Origin: Sinohyriopsis cumingii
Taxonomy: Eukaryota; Mollusca; Bivalvia; Unionida; Unionidae
Direction of reading: 5' to 3'
DNA: 64,000 nt
NCBI GenBank assembly: GCA_028554795.2
Contig: JAPYKE020000559.1
Location: forward strand, 1 to 64,000
Part shown: positions 1-12,539 of the stretch, one piece after another
How the letters are laid out: every line of letters begins with the position of its first letter
Position numbering within the stretch: the first letter of the stretch is position 1
Translations under genes and position numbers: made by a program
Notes under the pieces: generated by a model
The model's input: only the letters and a program-made list of their open reading frames with translations
Told to the model about the DNA's origin: nothing
Databases searched by the model: none

Positions 1-821
1 ATCAATGAGGTCTTCATATATTACCTGCTCAAATGAAATGCTGCAATTTCACCATTGTGTCTGTCCTCTCCTGAATATGGGCTCCCTTCTATTACATGAG
101 TTCGGTCAAATCTGAAAAATTATTAATAGTACAAGCTCTTGGGAACATTTTCAACTTAGTAATGCACATAATACAAAAAATTTCTTGTCCCTCAGTTTTT
201 TAAAAATTATAATAAAGTTTTGAATTCCACGAATGTATCAATATATAATTTCTTAATTATTCATTCACATCATTCCTTTGTAAAGGAAATTTTTTTGTGT
301 TAGATTTAGAAAATTGTGGAAAATGAATTAAAAGAATTGCCCAACACAATGTATACAGAAAAACAAGCATCATTACAAATCTAAGGTACATTTTCATCTG
401 ACCTTGAATCCATTACACTGAAAGGATTATGTCTAGGCTGCATATCATCATGTATTAGGATTCACAGCCTACAATATCAATATACATGAACAATAAAGAA
501 CCCAAATATAGATTAATTATTCATAGCTGCAGAAGATTATAAATAATTTGTATAAGGTAATACCATTTTGAATCAATGCTCCATCTAGTGTGCATACTGA
601 AATGGCAAAATTATTGATGCAACAATACATCAGTGAATTGTTTTACTCCTAGAATCCATTTATCTGGTTATCACATTTGGAATGGGCCATGAAGGAAAAA
701 CCTGACTTTATCTCCCTGATGACAACCTGATGATTCTGATACAAATGCAGGATTGGATCAATAGGAACAAACATGTAATAAACAGGACTGGTTTGATCGG
801 GTGTTTAATGGTACAGATATA
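1..821. other. Intergenic or intronic host DNA
   Basis: AT-rich sequence with no gene, tandem array or inverted-repeat element that I can support. Confidence 0.6.
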
Positions 822-1034
822 ATAATAATAATAATAATGAGGACTTTGTATAGTGCCTAATCTTTAGAAGCTCTAAGCGCTTTACAACATTAGACAACAC
901 CTATAAGATAAAAAAACATATATAGTGATATGATTACAAACACAAACACCATGAAATTAGAAAACAGAGAAAAAAACATGCTGAGAATATTTAAGGTGGG
1001 AAACATTATTAGGTCTTTAAGTTTGTTCTTGCAG

Positions 1035-2803
1035 TCAAAAAAAGTGAGTTTTGTGAGCCCTCTTGAATGTGATCACTGTGTCTTTGTGCCTAAGGTCAGT
1101 GGGCAATTCATTAAACGTTGCTGGGCCCTGGTATGCAAAAGAACGCTGTCCATATGATTTTGTTTTCATAGTGGGAATAATGAGAATACGATTGTCAGAA
1201 GAGGAGTGTAAGCATCTTGCTGGTGTGTACACATGGGTAAGGTCGGATAGGTATGTTGGACTAGAGTCCGTCAGTGAAACGTAGCACAGAGAACAAATTT
1301 TGTGTTTGATTCTGGATTGAATGGATAGCCAGTGTAGGGTACAGAGCAGCGGGGAGGTGTGCTCTGATCGTGGTACTCTAAGTATGATCCGAGCAGCTGT
1401 GTTTTGAACTTTTTGAAGTTTCTGGAGTAGATACTGAGATGAACCAGACATAATTGAGTTACAATAGTCCAGTCTTGAAAGTACTAATGAACACACAAGT
1501 GTTTTAGTGGCATCAACTGAAAGATATTTGCGAATGGAGCTGATGCGTCTCAGCTCAAGATACGCAGCCTTGCATATGTTCATGACATGTTGGTGCAATG
1601 TGAGAGTACTGTCCAGAGTAACACCTAGGTTTTGTACTGATTGTGTGAATTTAATGTTGGTGTTGCTGATATTTATTGTTTGAGGTAAAGGATGTGAATG
1701 AGAAAGTCTTGGTGTTGTAATCAGAATGGCCTCAGTTTTATCATCATTCATCTGCAGCTTGTTACATGTCATCCATGATTTCACATTAGAAATGTACCTC
1801 TCTACACCTTGGATGGTAGCATCAATTTCAGTTGGGTGGCTAGATTTGTATATTTGGATGTCATCAGCGTACAATTGGTGAGACACTGGATGATGATCTA
1901 TGACACTTGAGAGTGGCTGAGTGTATAGAATGAAAAGAACAGGTCCAAGAACAGACCCCTGTAGAACACCACAACATAGATCAACTGGAGTGTATTCCAT
2001 TTGCAGATACAATTTGTGTCCTGTTCACCAAGTAGGACAAATCATGAATGCCAAATACATGCTGGAGACAGTGAAGTAATATATCATGGTCTATTTTGTC
2101 AAATGCTGCAGACAAATCAAGGAGGATGAGGACTGTAATCTTTCCGCTATCCAACGCAGAGAGAATGTCATTAACTACTTTTAGAAGAGTAGTTTCAGTA
2201 CTGTGGCAAGGGCAATATGCAGATTATACATTGCTAAAAAGACTTTGAATTCAGATGAGATACAAGCTGGGATAGAACAACTGTTTCTAAGATTTTTGAT
2301 ATGACTGGGAGATTAGAAACTGGGTGGTAGTTCTTTAAATCATTATGGTCTAGTGTTGGTTTCTTCAGCTGAGGCTTTACAATGGCAGTTTTGAAAAATG
2401 ATGGGAATTCCCCAGATGAGAGAGAGATATTAATAACATCAGTTAGCGAAGGCAATACTGGATCTAAGCACTCAAGCAGCAGTGATGTTGGAATTGGATC
2501 AAGTTCACATGACTTTGGTGCACTCTTCATCAGGATAGTATGTATGAAATCCATAGAGACAGGTCCAAATGCTGCTAATGGTTGCTGCTCAAATTCTGTA
2601 TCCCAACTGTATGGTGATGATGAGTCAATTGAAATTGTGGTGTCAAGCTTATCTCTAATGGTTTGTACTTTGTCATGGAAGAAATTTGCAAACATGTCTG
2701 GAAGGTCGACTGGAGAGAAGGTAGTTGGCAGTGGGGTAGATTTGTTCCTTGACATTAGCTTGTTAGTAATCTCGAAGAGCTCTTTGCAGCTGGAACTTTC
2801 CAT
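1035..2803 (-). pseudogene. LINE reverse transcriptase (frameshifted)
   Basis: Reverse transcriptase of the LINE, which would copy the element RNA at a nicked target site. The upstream piece (2234-2803) carries the thumb-side segment ending in a P-V-S-N-L-P motif. The downstream piece (1035-2012) carries the G-x-x-Q-G-S-V-L-G-P motif and the catalytic LYADD box, then the usual C-terminal region with conserved Leu/Trp positions and a final F-K-x-x-hydrophobic segment. The pieces are in different frames, and about 220 bp between them is degraded. Both are clearly parts of one ancestral protein. Confidence 0.85.
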
Positions 2804-3109
2804 GTTCTTAGTAGTGTAGTGGGCTGATTTCGCTGCATGGACTATATTTGTGACATTCTTCTTAGCGGCTTCATAGATTTGCTTAGGAATAGTGAGTCTG
2901 GTGGAAAGCCAAAGCCTTTCAGGTTTATGGCGATGTTTTTTAGCAGTGAGAAGCTGGTCCCTAACACTGCTCTACCATGGAGAACGCTTTTGAATGGATA
3001 CTCTGCACTTGGTAGCTGGGACATGTTTGTCAAGCAATGAATGCAGGAAGTTATCGAGTTGTTCTGCTGTAGGAGGTAAGCAAGTTGTTTACTTTTCTTG
3101 GATGTCATG

Positions 3110-3610
3110 CATTAGTTTGGTTCTATTTATCATACAGAGGTTTCTCTTAGCAGCAGATAAAGGTGGATGGTTAGGGACTTATACGTCAAGATGGCATATA
3201 ATGCAGAGGTGATCTGATGCAAGGTCATGGGATGCTGACACCTATCAAATTTCCATATTCCAGGAGATCTGGAAACTGCTCCAAAAAGAGATTCAGTCAG
3301 CTGGTTTTTTCTACTAGGAGGAGGGCGGTATAGGCAGAAAAAATGGACTGACCTTTTCTCCAGTGTGAGTGTGGTTTGGACTAGTTCAAATGATGTGTGG
3401 TCGAAACTGAATGTTGTGGTGTGGTTAAGACGTTTGATCATGGAGTTCTCTGTGATGACAGCAATTCCACCTCTGCGAGAGTTACAGGGGAATGACTTGA
3501 TGGAGTAACCAGTGGGTTTTAGATCCGCACACTTGGGCTCATCGCCTAATGTTTTTAGCCATGTTTCTGTCAGGAAAAAGACGTCAATTTTCTGGTCGTT
3601 GATAAAATTA
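3110..3610 (-). pseudogene. LINE AP-type endonuclease fragment
   Basis: The minus strand shows an endonuclease/exonuclease/phosphatase fold fragment. A D-V-F-F-L-T-E-T-W-L motif lies near 3590-3560, then an R-G-G-I-A-V-I motif near 3470-3450, then a conserved strand ending in Y-R-P-P at about 3330. These are typical of the target-nicking domain of non-LTR elements. The frame breaks after about 3250. It lies directly upstream of the reverse transcriptase pieces, as expected for one LINE. Confidence 0.75.
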
Positions 3611-4102
3611 ACTATATAATATAAATAGATTATTTAGTGATGATGCAATTAGAGTAAAGTGCCTTTTCCAAGGACACACCACACTGATCCATCCTGATCT
3701 AAATTTTTGGTAGGATTTGAAGCCACGCCTTTCAGTTCTAAGTCAAGCACGCAGCATCAGAACTAAATCTAACATGTTCAAGGCAATGCCTGCTAAGTGG
3801 TCTACCAGTATTTTTCTCAGAAAACTTGAAGAACATAAAATGTGTTCTTACTCCTGTGATTAATGTGGTTATACAAATTTCCTGGTTTGATGCCAGCTTA
3901 ATGTCATCATTCCTTTCTTAGAATAACAATCTTACTGAATATATTATTCATTCTGGTTGACAGGAGTCCCCCATTTTTTAAAATCAGAGCCTCAGTTTTG
4001 AAAGCATACTTTGGTTTTACTCAGACTGAACCCCCAGTTTGACATCAAGGAGATATTTTACTAAGTCTTACATGCCCTAGGTGATATACACTGCATAACT
4101 AT
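3611..4102. other. Host DNA without recognisable feature
   Basis: No gene or repeat is supported here. Confidence 0.5.
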
Positions 4103-4188
4103 AGATAGATAGTCAAACAGACAGACAGACATATTAAAAGATTGAGAAGATACAGTAATACAGCAATAAATATATATGCTTACTGTAC

Positions 4189-4219
<31 letters not shown>

Positions 4220-4228
4220 TAGACAGAC

Positions 4229-4259
<31 letters not shown>
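4103..4259. repeat. (GATA/GACA)n microsatellite
   Basis: Interrupted tetranucleotide runs of GATA and GACA. They lie immediately before the left LTR-like repeat of the Gypsy remnant. Confidence 0.9.
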
Positions 4260-4264
4260 GATGT

Positions 4265-4485
4265 TGCTTAATAACACAATAAAAAGGTTTGATAAAACCA
4301 CCTTAATTAAGAAAGGTTGCAACTTTAAAACAGAAAACACAAGCAGGCTACTTTCTCACTCTCATGTAATCATAAGGTATTCAGGATTGCAACAGAGTGT
4401 GGAGCCTGGCGTTGACCTTGTGTACCTTGTAACTGTTGATCATTTGTAGCAACATAATGCTCAACCATACATTACCACAACTCCC
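4265..4485 (-). repeat. LTR-like direct repeat, left copy
   Basis: Shares several blocks with 6600-6795, including AACATAATGCTCAACCATA, GTGTGGAGCCTGG and GTAATCATAAGG, in the same order and orientation. Probably the 3' LTR of the Gypsy remnant. Confidence 0.6.
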
Positions 4486-4639
4486 CTAAAACGAAGCTTT
4501 GTGCGTTTTTAAAAATAATAATTATTCATAAAGTCATTTCTCCTTTTGTTTCTCGTATGAATTTGGTAGACATATTCAAACTTTATAAAGTTCTGTTACA
4601 CACATAAATATGTATTTCAAAAAGTTCCTGGTTGAGTTG

Positions 4640-4841
4640 GTTGTTGTTGTTGTTGTTGTAGGGTTAAATGCCATTTTCAGCACAAGATAGGTTATTCAAG
4701 GCAGCCAGTATAAATGGTTGAGGAAGAACCTGGGAAATTCCCGGAAAGAACCAACAACCCACGAGAAGCTACTGGCAAGCTTTTTCACATACCCACATTG
4801 GCCAAACCCTAGACTCGAACCCATGCAGACAGAGGTGAGAC
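4640..4841 (-). mobile_element. tRNA-derived SINE (family 1), 5'-truncated
   Basis: Minus-strand SINE body ending in an (AAC)n tail (read as GTT repeats at the left). Flanked by a perfect 13-bp direct repeat CCTGGTTGAGTTG (4627-4639 and 4842-4854), which proves retrotransposition. The B-box region (GGGTTCGAGTC on the minus strand) is present; the A-box end is missing. Confidence 0.85.
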
Positions 4842-4918
4842 CCTGGTTGAGTTGAAAAAGTTCTACTAAATGTAATTAAAATTAAGTTCTTGTCCTAAAA
4901 CAGTCACAATCATTACCA

Positions 4919-5233
4919 CTCCAGTGGCCTAGTGGTTAGAGCATCTGTCTCGGAAGTGGGAGGTTGTGGGTTTGATCCCTGGCAGAGTCATACCAAAGAC
5001 TTACAAAAATGGTACTAACAGCTGCCTCGCTTGGTGTTCAGCATTAAGAGGTTAGTGTTAGGGCTGGTCGGCCTGGTGTCAGGATAATGTGACTGGGTGG
5101 GACATCATGCTACATGTCTGTGGCATGATGCCCTAGTGCTGGACATCACTATAAACTGCCACACTGCAGACATCATAGTGATATGACTGATTTTTATATA
5201 TAAAGATATGTTAAAAATCCTAATCACACACAC
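4919..5233 (+). mobile_element. tRNA-derived SINE (family 2)
   Basis: Begins with a tRNA-like head: A box in TGGCCTAGTGGTTAGAGC and B box GGTTTGATCCC about 35 bp later. A roughly 230-bp body follows, ending in AATCACACACAC. The body matches 39231-39531 (minus strand) and a fragment at 56918-57005. This is a SINE, not a functional tRNA gene. Confidence 0.8.
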
Positions 5234-5489
5234 ACTCAAAATCATCATGTAAACAAAACACATGATGACAGACTGGAATTGCCACTAAGACTGAACAGTC
5301 CTATTTTCATTTTTCTAAAATTCAGATCTTATCACGTCGTAATCTGGTAATATAACAGAAGTATTATTATGCCCTTTACCACTTCCAGCTTCTAATGTTC
5401 ACAAGACACAATGTAATTCTGGAAAATTATCAAATTCACATAATAAAATCTCTGTATCTTACAGTTTTTTTTTAATTAGATGCCCACTC

Positions 5490-6560
5490 CTTGTTTGAAT
5501 CTCCCCTTCCTGGTTTGTTTATGAGATAAAAATTCAAGTTCTAAATTCATGCAGTACAGTTTCCATTTGCCTATGATGATTAGTTTCTGACCAGAGCAGA
5601 TTGTCAAGACAGGTCTTGGTTGGTTTTACTTCAATATTGTCAATATTTATTGTCTCAAAAATGTGATCTGGAATGATGCTAACTTGTGAGCTTGCATCTA
5701 TCTTAAATTTGACATAAGCAACATTAACCTGTTTTGACTTGCAGCATTTCAGAAAATGATGCTGTTTTCTATACCTGTACTGTAACACAGGCTAGACATC
5801 TACGTCCTGCATGTAGATTGCCACATTTACCACAGCTGGATAATCTGGAGTCTGATTCCATGTTTGTCAATTCTGCTTTGTGCTTTGATTGTGCCTTTCA
5901 GTTTCCTTTTCTTAATTTTCACACTATGAACTTCAGATGTTGCTGCTTCATTTTGCAATATATTCTGAATCTGCCTTTTGCATTCTTCATCTGTTCTGCA
6001 TTATACTGGTAGCCAGTGCTTTCTGGAGTGTCAGCTAATTTCGAAGACCTTGTAAAAGTCTTTCTTCTACATTTTCAGAATTAGTCCCATTGACAATTCT
6101 GTTTTCCTCCTGTAGATTTTCAAATTTGCAGTTCTTGGCAGTCAAAGTCACATATTGATCAATGGTTTCATGCTATTGTTGGATTCTTGCATTGAATATG
6201 TACCTTTCTAACATAATGATCTGCTTGGGATTGCAATAGTCGTCGAATTATTGATAACTGGATCAAATGTTTCAGCTTTAATGGGCTGAAACGTAAATGT
6301 CTGTACCATTATGACCAATAATCAATAGGTAAGAACTGAGTTTTTCTTTGTCTTCTTTATCTGTAAGCACAATGTCTAAGTGAAACCATAAAGTCTCAGT
6401 GAAATGGTGTGAATTTCACTTCAGATGAAATGTGGATTTCATGTGAAGACGATTGCTTTTTTTGTTGAGTTTTTCCATGATGTCAAAATTAGCGCATAAA
6501 CTTGTGTATCCAAATTTCAGTATTGCTTTGAAGATATAATTCTTACTGGTATAACTCCAA
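5490..6560 (-). pseudogene. Gypsy gag zinc knuckle and aspartic protease remnant
   Basis: On the minus strand, gag-like sequence with a Q-Y-V-T-L-T-A-K-N-C motif lies near 6140. Then comes a Cys/His zinc-knuckle region near 5850-5760, and then a retropepsin-like segment near 5720-5640. In that segment F-K-I-D-A-S-S-Q-V-S-I-I-P replaces the usual F-x-x-D-T/S-G active site, with the Gly changed. Frameshifts and stops are frequent. This is the order expected for a Gypsy Gag-Pol N-terminal half. No downstream polymerase remains. Confidence 0.7.
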
Positions 6561-6599
6561 GTCATTCCAAAATTTTAACTTGTGACACAAAGTTAAATT

Positions 6600-6795
6600 G
6601 TTCTGAACAACACAACACAACACAAAGGTTTGGTCTAACTACTTTAATGGCTAGATTACAACTCTAAAACAGAAAATGCAAGCACATAAGTTTTTCACCC
6701 TAGTGTAATCATAAGGCATACAGGACTACAATTGAGTGTGGAGCCTGGAGCTGACCTAGTATGACCTTTTAACGGTCAACATAATGCTCAACCAT
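6600..6795 (-). repeat. LTR-like direct repeat, right copy
   Basis: Direct-repeat partner of 4265-4485, followed at once by a GACA/GATG microsatellite. Probably the 5' LTR of the Gypsy remnant. Confidence 0.6.
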
Positions 6796-6802
6796 ATCTT
6801 AC

Positions 6803-6890
6803 CACTGACAGACAGACCGACAGATGGATGGATGGACAGACTGACAGACAGAGTGACAGATGGATGGATGGACAGACTGACAAAGACAGC
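6803..6890. repeat. GACA/GATG microsatellite
   Basis: Interrupted GACA, GACC and GATG tetranucleotides, including a duplicated block of about 40 bp. Confidence 0.85.
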
Positions 6891-8578
6891 TAGAGAGTAA
6901 GATCATCATAGCTACATAGAGCAACTAAAATACACAAACATATACATATTTTACATATGAGAGAGAGGGAGAGATATAGAGATATTACTAAAAAAATACC
7001 TTCTAGGTTTGAACACAACTTTCTGCCCCCCTTCAAGAACTAATGTCATTTTGAGTTGTGTCCCTTTGTGTCCAATGTCTGCTGATATGATCTTTCTTGT
7101 AATCAATGCCTTCAATATGCCACCTGGATTTAAATCACTTCAATTAGTATGCATGTTATATGAAAAATAATAACAGATTTTATTAACCTGATGCAAACTC
7201 ATCTCTTTCTGAAAAGGACTTCACCAGTGTTGGATATTCTGGACACAATTTTAGTGACATGCATTCAATGCAGTTTCACTTGATTTACAAGGAAAGAAGT
7301 TATCACATCTCTACTCCAGATGAAACCATTATTTTTAAATAAACATAAATACATACCTAACTGTTAAACATGTATAATTGGTAATGCCTTACATACTGCA
7401 ATGTATGTATGTATTTATGTATGTATGTATGTATGTCTCTGTGTGTGTGTGTGTGTGTGTGTGTGTACACAAATGTATGTACATGTACATACAAATGTAT
7501 ATATGGCAAGTCACCACAATAATGCCATATGGCACTGATTATTAATTTTTAGGCATCAATTTTCACTACAGTAAAGAAACACGGACTTTCAAATGCTGCC
7601 TCCATATACACATAAAAAACACAGAATTGAACACACATTTTTACTGAAACTTTTTGCTAAACATTTACATCAGTAAATGGTACACACCCTAATGGTACAC
7701 ATATTTGTTAATGACAGAAATAAACATGTTAGGGTTTTCTTGGTGACTATAGAAAAATCAATGAACAGTTATACACTCATCTACTTTGCTTACTCTGGCA
7801 ACATCAATAACTATCAAAGATCAATTATATGTCAGGATGGGTTGGATTGGTATTTCATATTAGCACAAAGGCTATATTGTGCCAAGGCTAACAGACTACC
7901 ATGAATCAACTGTGGCTTTCAGATGTCCCTTAATTTATGTCATGAAACAATGTTTCAGTTTCAACTTGAGCCAAAGCAATGTTGTCCAGTCTTAGAGCTA
8001 TTTGGGGAAGCTGCAATCAGATTACAAGTCCTGATTATCAAAACAACAAATTAGTCTTGTTCTGATTGCCTGCATGTGGAAATCAAAGAATAATACCGTA
8101 TGTACTTGCTTATAGGACAAATCCACCTGTAAACTTCACAACCCTCACATAATGCACCAACAAATCTGGGTCTATGCAGTTGTTAGAAGTACTCAGTAGA
8201 AGAAACAACAATGAGCCTGATCTACAGATGCATTATGCTAAGGCAGATCAGGATATTTGTTGTTTGCAGTCTGACTCAACTTGTAAGTGGGTATAGATGG
8301 AACTTGCAAGTAAATGCATTACATAATAAAGGCAATTGGATACATTTTGGGAAAACACAATGGGGATACAGCCTTACTGAATTCCCATTAACACTAAAAC
8401 ATTAGAAGAGTATTACATAAATTTTCACTTTTGTTAGCTACTTATTGATTTTTCCCTGTGTTTACTATTAAAGCCTACACTCATTTGCAGACCTTTATGG
8501 TTATGTAGACTATGAATCGGTTATGTGAAAATTAGCTTGTATTGGACTACTAACTGCTGCTGCTGCCAACAGATTCTA
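6891..8578. other. Host DNA with a microsatellite and a dispersed repeat
   Basis: Contains (ATGT)n then (GT)n at about 7400-7466. A segment near 8160-8310 resembles 13170-13320 (shared AATCTGGGTCTATGCAGTT and a Cys/Thr-rich end), so it is probably a dispersed repeat. No supported gene. Confidence 0.5.
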
Positions 8579-8815
8579 ATGTACATGTAGGTATCAGCAC
8601 TAGATTTTTTTGTAGCATAACACAACTGTACATGTAAATATCAGCACTATATTTTTTGTAGCACAACACAACTGTACATGTAAGTATCGGCACTATATTT
8701 TTTTGTAGCACAACACAACTGTACATGTAAGTATCAGCACTAGATTTTTTGTAGCACAACACAACTGAACATGTAGGTATCAGCACTAGATTTTTTGTTG
8801 CACAACACAACTGTC
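8579..8815. repeat. 47-bp minisatellite, about 5 copies
   Basis: Tandem units start with TGTACATGTAAGTATCAGCA and end with TAGCACAACACAAC. The open frame seen on the minus strand is only the translated repeat. Confidence 0.9.
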
Positions 8816-9069
8816 AACAAAGCTGTTTACATAGATCTAGTACACTATCTTTCCAAATGCAGCTTGAAATTCTGATGTAGAGCTAGGAGATTCATGTCAC
8901 ATTCTAACACAGATTTGTTGAGGTAAGCATTTGAGCTAGATTTAAAAAAAACCAACTATATGTAAAGCATTAAGTAAGAAAGTAGATGCAGGAAAGGGTA
9001 CCTATATGCTCATAGTTTTAGTTTCTGTATTAAAAATCCTGTCTAGAGACACACAATGAAACTTTTAGG

Positions 9070-9640
9070 AAGCCCAAAGATCTCTTGCAGTCTACAAATA
9101 ATCTCTTGCAGTCTACCTATAATCTCTTGTAGTCATACAATAGTCTAATGCAGTCTACCAGTAATCTCTTGCAGACTCTACCAACAATCTCTTGCAGTCT
9201 ACCAATAATATATAGCAGTTTATCAGTAATCTCTTGCAGTCTATCAATAATCTTTTGCAGTCTACAAATAATCTCTTGCAGTCTACCAGTAATCTCTTCA
9301 GACTCTACCAATAATCTCTTGCAGTCTACCAATAATATATTGCAATCTATCAGTAATTTCTTGCAGTCTTCTAGTAATCTCTTGCAGTCTACTATTACCA
9401 TCTTGCAGTCTACCAGTAATCTCTTGCAGTCTGCCAATAATCTCATGCAGTCTACCAGTAATTGTTTGCAGTCTACTCATAATAATCTCTTGCAGTCTAC
9501 TATTACAATCTTGCAGTCTACCAGTAATCTCTTGCAGTATGCTGACAATCTCATGCAGTCTACCAGTAATCATTTACAGTCTACTGATAATCTCTTGCAG
9601 TCTACAAGTAATTTATTGCAGTCTACTGATAATCTCTTAC
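9070..9640. repeat. 21-bp minisatellite, about 27 copies
   Basis: Units of the type AATCTCTTGCAGTCTACCAG, 21 bp long, with scattered substitutions and small indels. Because 21 is a multiple of three, long open frames appear on both strands; they are probably artefacts of the repeat. Confidence 0.95.
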
Positions 9641-12129
9641 TAATATCTTATTGAGACAATCTGTCACCTTTTATAAAAAAATCTTTTCTATCAAAACGAT
9701 GCATATGCAATTATCCAAGAACTCTCCCAAAAGATCTTAAAACTTAGGATGTCACTTGAAAAAGGCATTAGAAAATTATCCTTCTCCAAGTACACATGTA
9801 AGAAGATCAGTTTTCACCCAGGCAAGTCAAAATATCTTTCTCCCAGTACACATGTAAGAGGATCCATTTTAACCCAGGCAAGTCAAAATATTCCGATCAG
9901 GAATTACAAAATTTGATTTTAGCTTTAACATGCCAAGGATGTGAAAGCAAAACATAAAATGGGTAAGTATTACTAAAGCAAGTCCGCTGTCAAATAATTT
10001 CAGATGCCTATAAACAGGTTGTTTCCTCCAAGCTAACCGGTTCTTCCACCTCAGGAAGTCAGGCAGGGAAATTCAACAACAAACTTAATTGTACAGATCA
10101 GTAATCAAAAGTAGATGTTACAAGTTGTTGGAACTTGTTGTATAATTAAATTCTGGTAAATAGTTTTAACCACTGCTATATACATGTACACATTTATTAA
10201 AGCTTGAAGTGTCAAATGCTTAAAATATTTTAATCTAACAAGACTAAATATAAGACAAAAAAGCAATCATGTGCTTAACACCTACCTGTGCTATCTTATA
10301 AAGAAAAACCTCACACAAATTTTGCATCATCCCAGTCCCTGAATTGATTCCTATAGAATAATTATTTTGTAATACTGAAATCATGTACTCTAAGTGTTTT
10401 CATAATAGATGACATGCTTTTCAGTAAAACTGTACATTGAATCTTACAAGAATCAGTTGCATAGATAACAATGTGTGCAATATTCCACAATAATACTGAA
10501 ATCATGTACTCTCAGTGTTTTCATAATAGATGACATGCTTTTCAGTAAAACTGTACATTGGATCTTACAAGAATCAGGTGCATAGATAACAATGTATGCA
10601 ATATTCCACAATAAATTTTGTGCACTTTATGTACATTACTGTATGGTATAGCAAGAATGGTGTATGTGCCTGGTTGTCTCTTTGGTAGCTTTTTATGTCA
10701 CTTTAAACACATTATTGGCAATATCATGACAAGGAACAGAGAGCTATGTGCTCTTCTAAGGAAGCCTGAAGGCATCCAACCCAGGCACACCTGGGTGGGT
10801 ATCAAATGTGTAAACCATGGATTACATGTAAAATGTTCCAAAATTAGTTACCGCCAATGTTGTCTGTATACCAAATCACATTGTAGAGCAAATGCTCACA
10901 TTAATAATTGTTTCTGAAAGGAAATAAAGATAGAATACTAAGCTTTGAATTTTTTTTCTGTCAACTTATTCTGCAAGTATCTGATGAACTAATTCAAATA
11001 CAATGGTTTCATTTTCATCATGTAGTCCATAGCTCTCATCATGGGGTCCATAGCTGTTATCATGGGGTCCATAGCTGTCATCATGGGTCTGTAGCTACAC
11101 TGCATTTATATCCGGAACCAAATTATAATGATGGAGAGCTGTAATCAGTTAATTACAGGATTTTTCTCAAATTAATCAAGCTCAGTGAACAAACCCTTGG
11201 AAAGAAGAAAACAACATGTAGGAATGGGAAAACCTTGTACATTTTTACTGGCTTATCACTAGAGCCTTCTTAAATAGAAATGTGCCAAAATTCTGCAAAG
11301 CTGGGAGATGGACTTGTCAGATCTCTTATTATCATATGAAAGTTAACAAAGCCAAAGAATTACAATACAGTATTAGCATATGCCAAATTACTGAAATAGA
11401 AAATCAGTAGTCTTAAAGGATTCACAATAGAATATGTGTGGTTTTCGTCACTATAAGTTTTTTTTGTGTACCAAAAAAAACACCTTCAACACACACACAG
11501 TAGTAACCATGCCCCATTTTTCACCTCAAAACCAGTAACGTTTGTTTCAAAACAGTGACATAAACTCACATGAGCTTGATTTGTCAAAAAAAATATTAAA
11601 AAAAGCTTTCCATCCATCTGACACAATTTTGTTTCATTCTTATCACTACCGTACAATTTTAAATAACCAAATCAGAATGTACATAACTTTTCCAGAAAAC
11701 TTTCTAAGAAAAATGTCACAAAATATAAAAATGTCACAAAATATTTGCTTTTGCTTTTGTCAAGTTCTCCTGCCTTTTTCGAATGTACATGTATGGTAAT
11801 ACATCTGACATACATATCAGTATTTCCATACTACAGAGTATGGTAACAAACTGTTTTAATGTGTCACATTTACCTAAAAAATAAATCTAGTTCTTTGAAT
11901 ACTTGTAAACAAATTCTTTTAAGTCAATTTTATGGTAAAGTGTAGTTTGTAAACTTTATAGACATATGGTTTGAAATATTCCGTAACTGTTCTGTACATG
12001 AAATTAAAATATACGTGTAGCTTTTTTCTGATAAACTGATTCAATTTTACAGGTGTACATGTATGTAGCAATTGCCAATGGCACTGAACTCAGCTATTTA
12101 TGCCTGTGTTTCTTCACAAAATTATCCAT
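9641..12129. other. Host DNA with minor repeats
   Basis: Mostly featureless AT-rich DNA. Besides the 121-bp duplication listed separately, there are about four 20-bp units of the type CATAGCTGTCATCATGGGGT at 11025-11095. No supported gene. Confidence 0.5.
10368..10612 (+). repeat. Tandem duplication, 121-bp unit
   Basis: Two nearly identical adjacent copies, each containing ATCATGTACTCTAAGTG (or CTCAGTG) and ending in CAATATTCCACAATA. They look recent. Confidence 0.9.
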
Positions 12130-12460
12130 CATAGTGGTGTCCATGTTAGCCCTGGAGTATACCACCTTAGACTGCAGCCACCTTATAATAAAGTGCATAT
12201 GAGTCCAAGAGTATACCACTTTGTAGTGTGGCCCGAGGCCACACCTTATAAGGAAGTACATGTTGGCCATGGAGTAAACCACTTTATAGTATGGCCACCT
12301 TATAACAAAGTACATGTTGGCCATCTAATAGTGTGGGAAACCTTATAATGAAGTACATGTTAATCACAGAGTATACAACCTTATAGTGAGGCCACCTTAA
12401 GATGAAGTACATGTACATCACAGAGTATACTATTTTATTGTTAAACCACTTTATAATGAA
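12130..12460. repeat. About 60-bp minisatellite, about 5 diverged copies
   Basis: Units contain ACCTTATAATGAAGTACATG, a TTGGCCATGGAG-like segment and TATACCACTTTATAGT. Open frames on both strands are repeat artefacts. Confidence 0.85.
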
Positions 12461-12539
12461 GTATATATAACATAATTTTACTAAAACTTAAATTAAGTTG
12501 CAGCAAGTTTTCTTTCATATATAAGTCATGTAATAATTG

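Larger units (their letters stand above)
822..3610 (-). mobile_element. Decayed non-LTR retrotransposon (LINE, CR1/L2/Jockey-like)
   Basis: A minus-strand LINE. The 5' part shows an AP-endonuclease-type domain, followed by a reverse transcriptase with the YADD box. The 3' end has the segment containing GCGCTTTACAA and a tail of ATT repeats (seen as AAT repeats at about 822-840 on the plus strand). That ending is common in CR1/L2-like elements of marine invertebrates. The reading frame is broken several times, so the copy is inactive. The clade assignment is inferred from general motif style. The 5' boundary is approximate. Confidence 0.85.
4260..6800 (-). mobile_element. Decayed Gypsy-like LTR retrotransposon with nested SINEs
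   Basis: Two direct repeats of about 200 bp (4265-4485 and 6600-6795) flank an interior with a gag zinc-knuckle and aspartic-protease remnant on the minus strand. The gag part lies beside the right repeat and the protease further left, the order expected if the right repeat is the 5' LTR. No RT, RNase H or integrase is visible, so most of pol is deleted. Two SINEs have since inserted on the left side. LTR status is inferred; repeat similarity and gag/protease motifs are seen directly. Confidence 0.6.

Noticed and set aside
930-1284. Plus-strand open frames over the LINE
   Set aside because: Antisense shadows of the reverse transcriptase remnant.
4919-5000. tRNA gene
   Set aside because: A and B boxes are present, but the sequence belongs to a repeated SINE with a non-tRNA body and no complete cloverleaf.
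9070-9640. Possible CRISPR array
   Set aside because: Units are head-to-tail without unique spacers, in a eukaryotic context.
9117-9654. Long open frames on both strands over the 21-bp array
   Set aside because: Period is a multiple of three, and the translations are pure repeats of the unit, so they are artefacts of the minisatellite.
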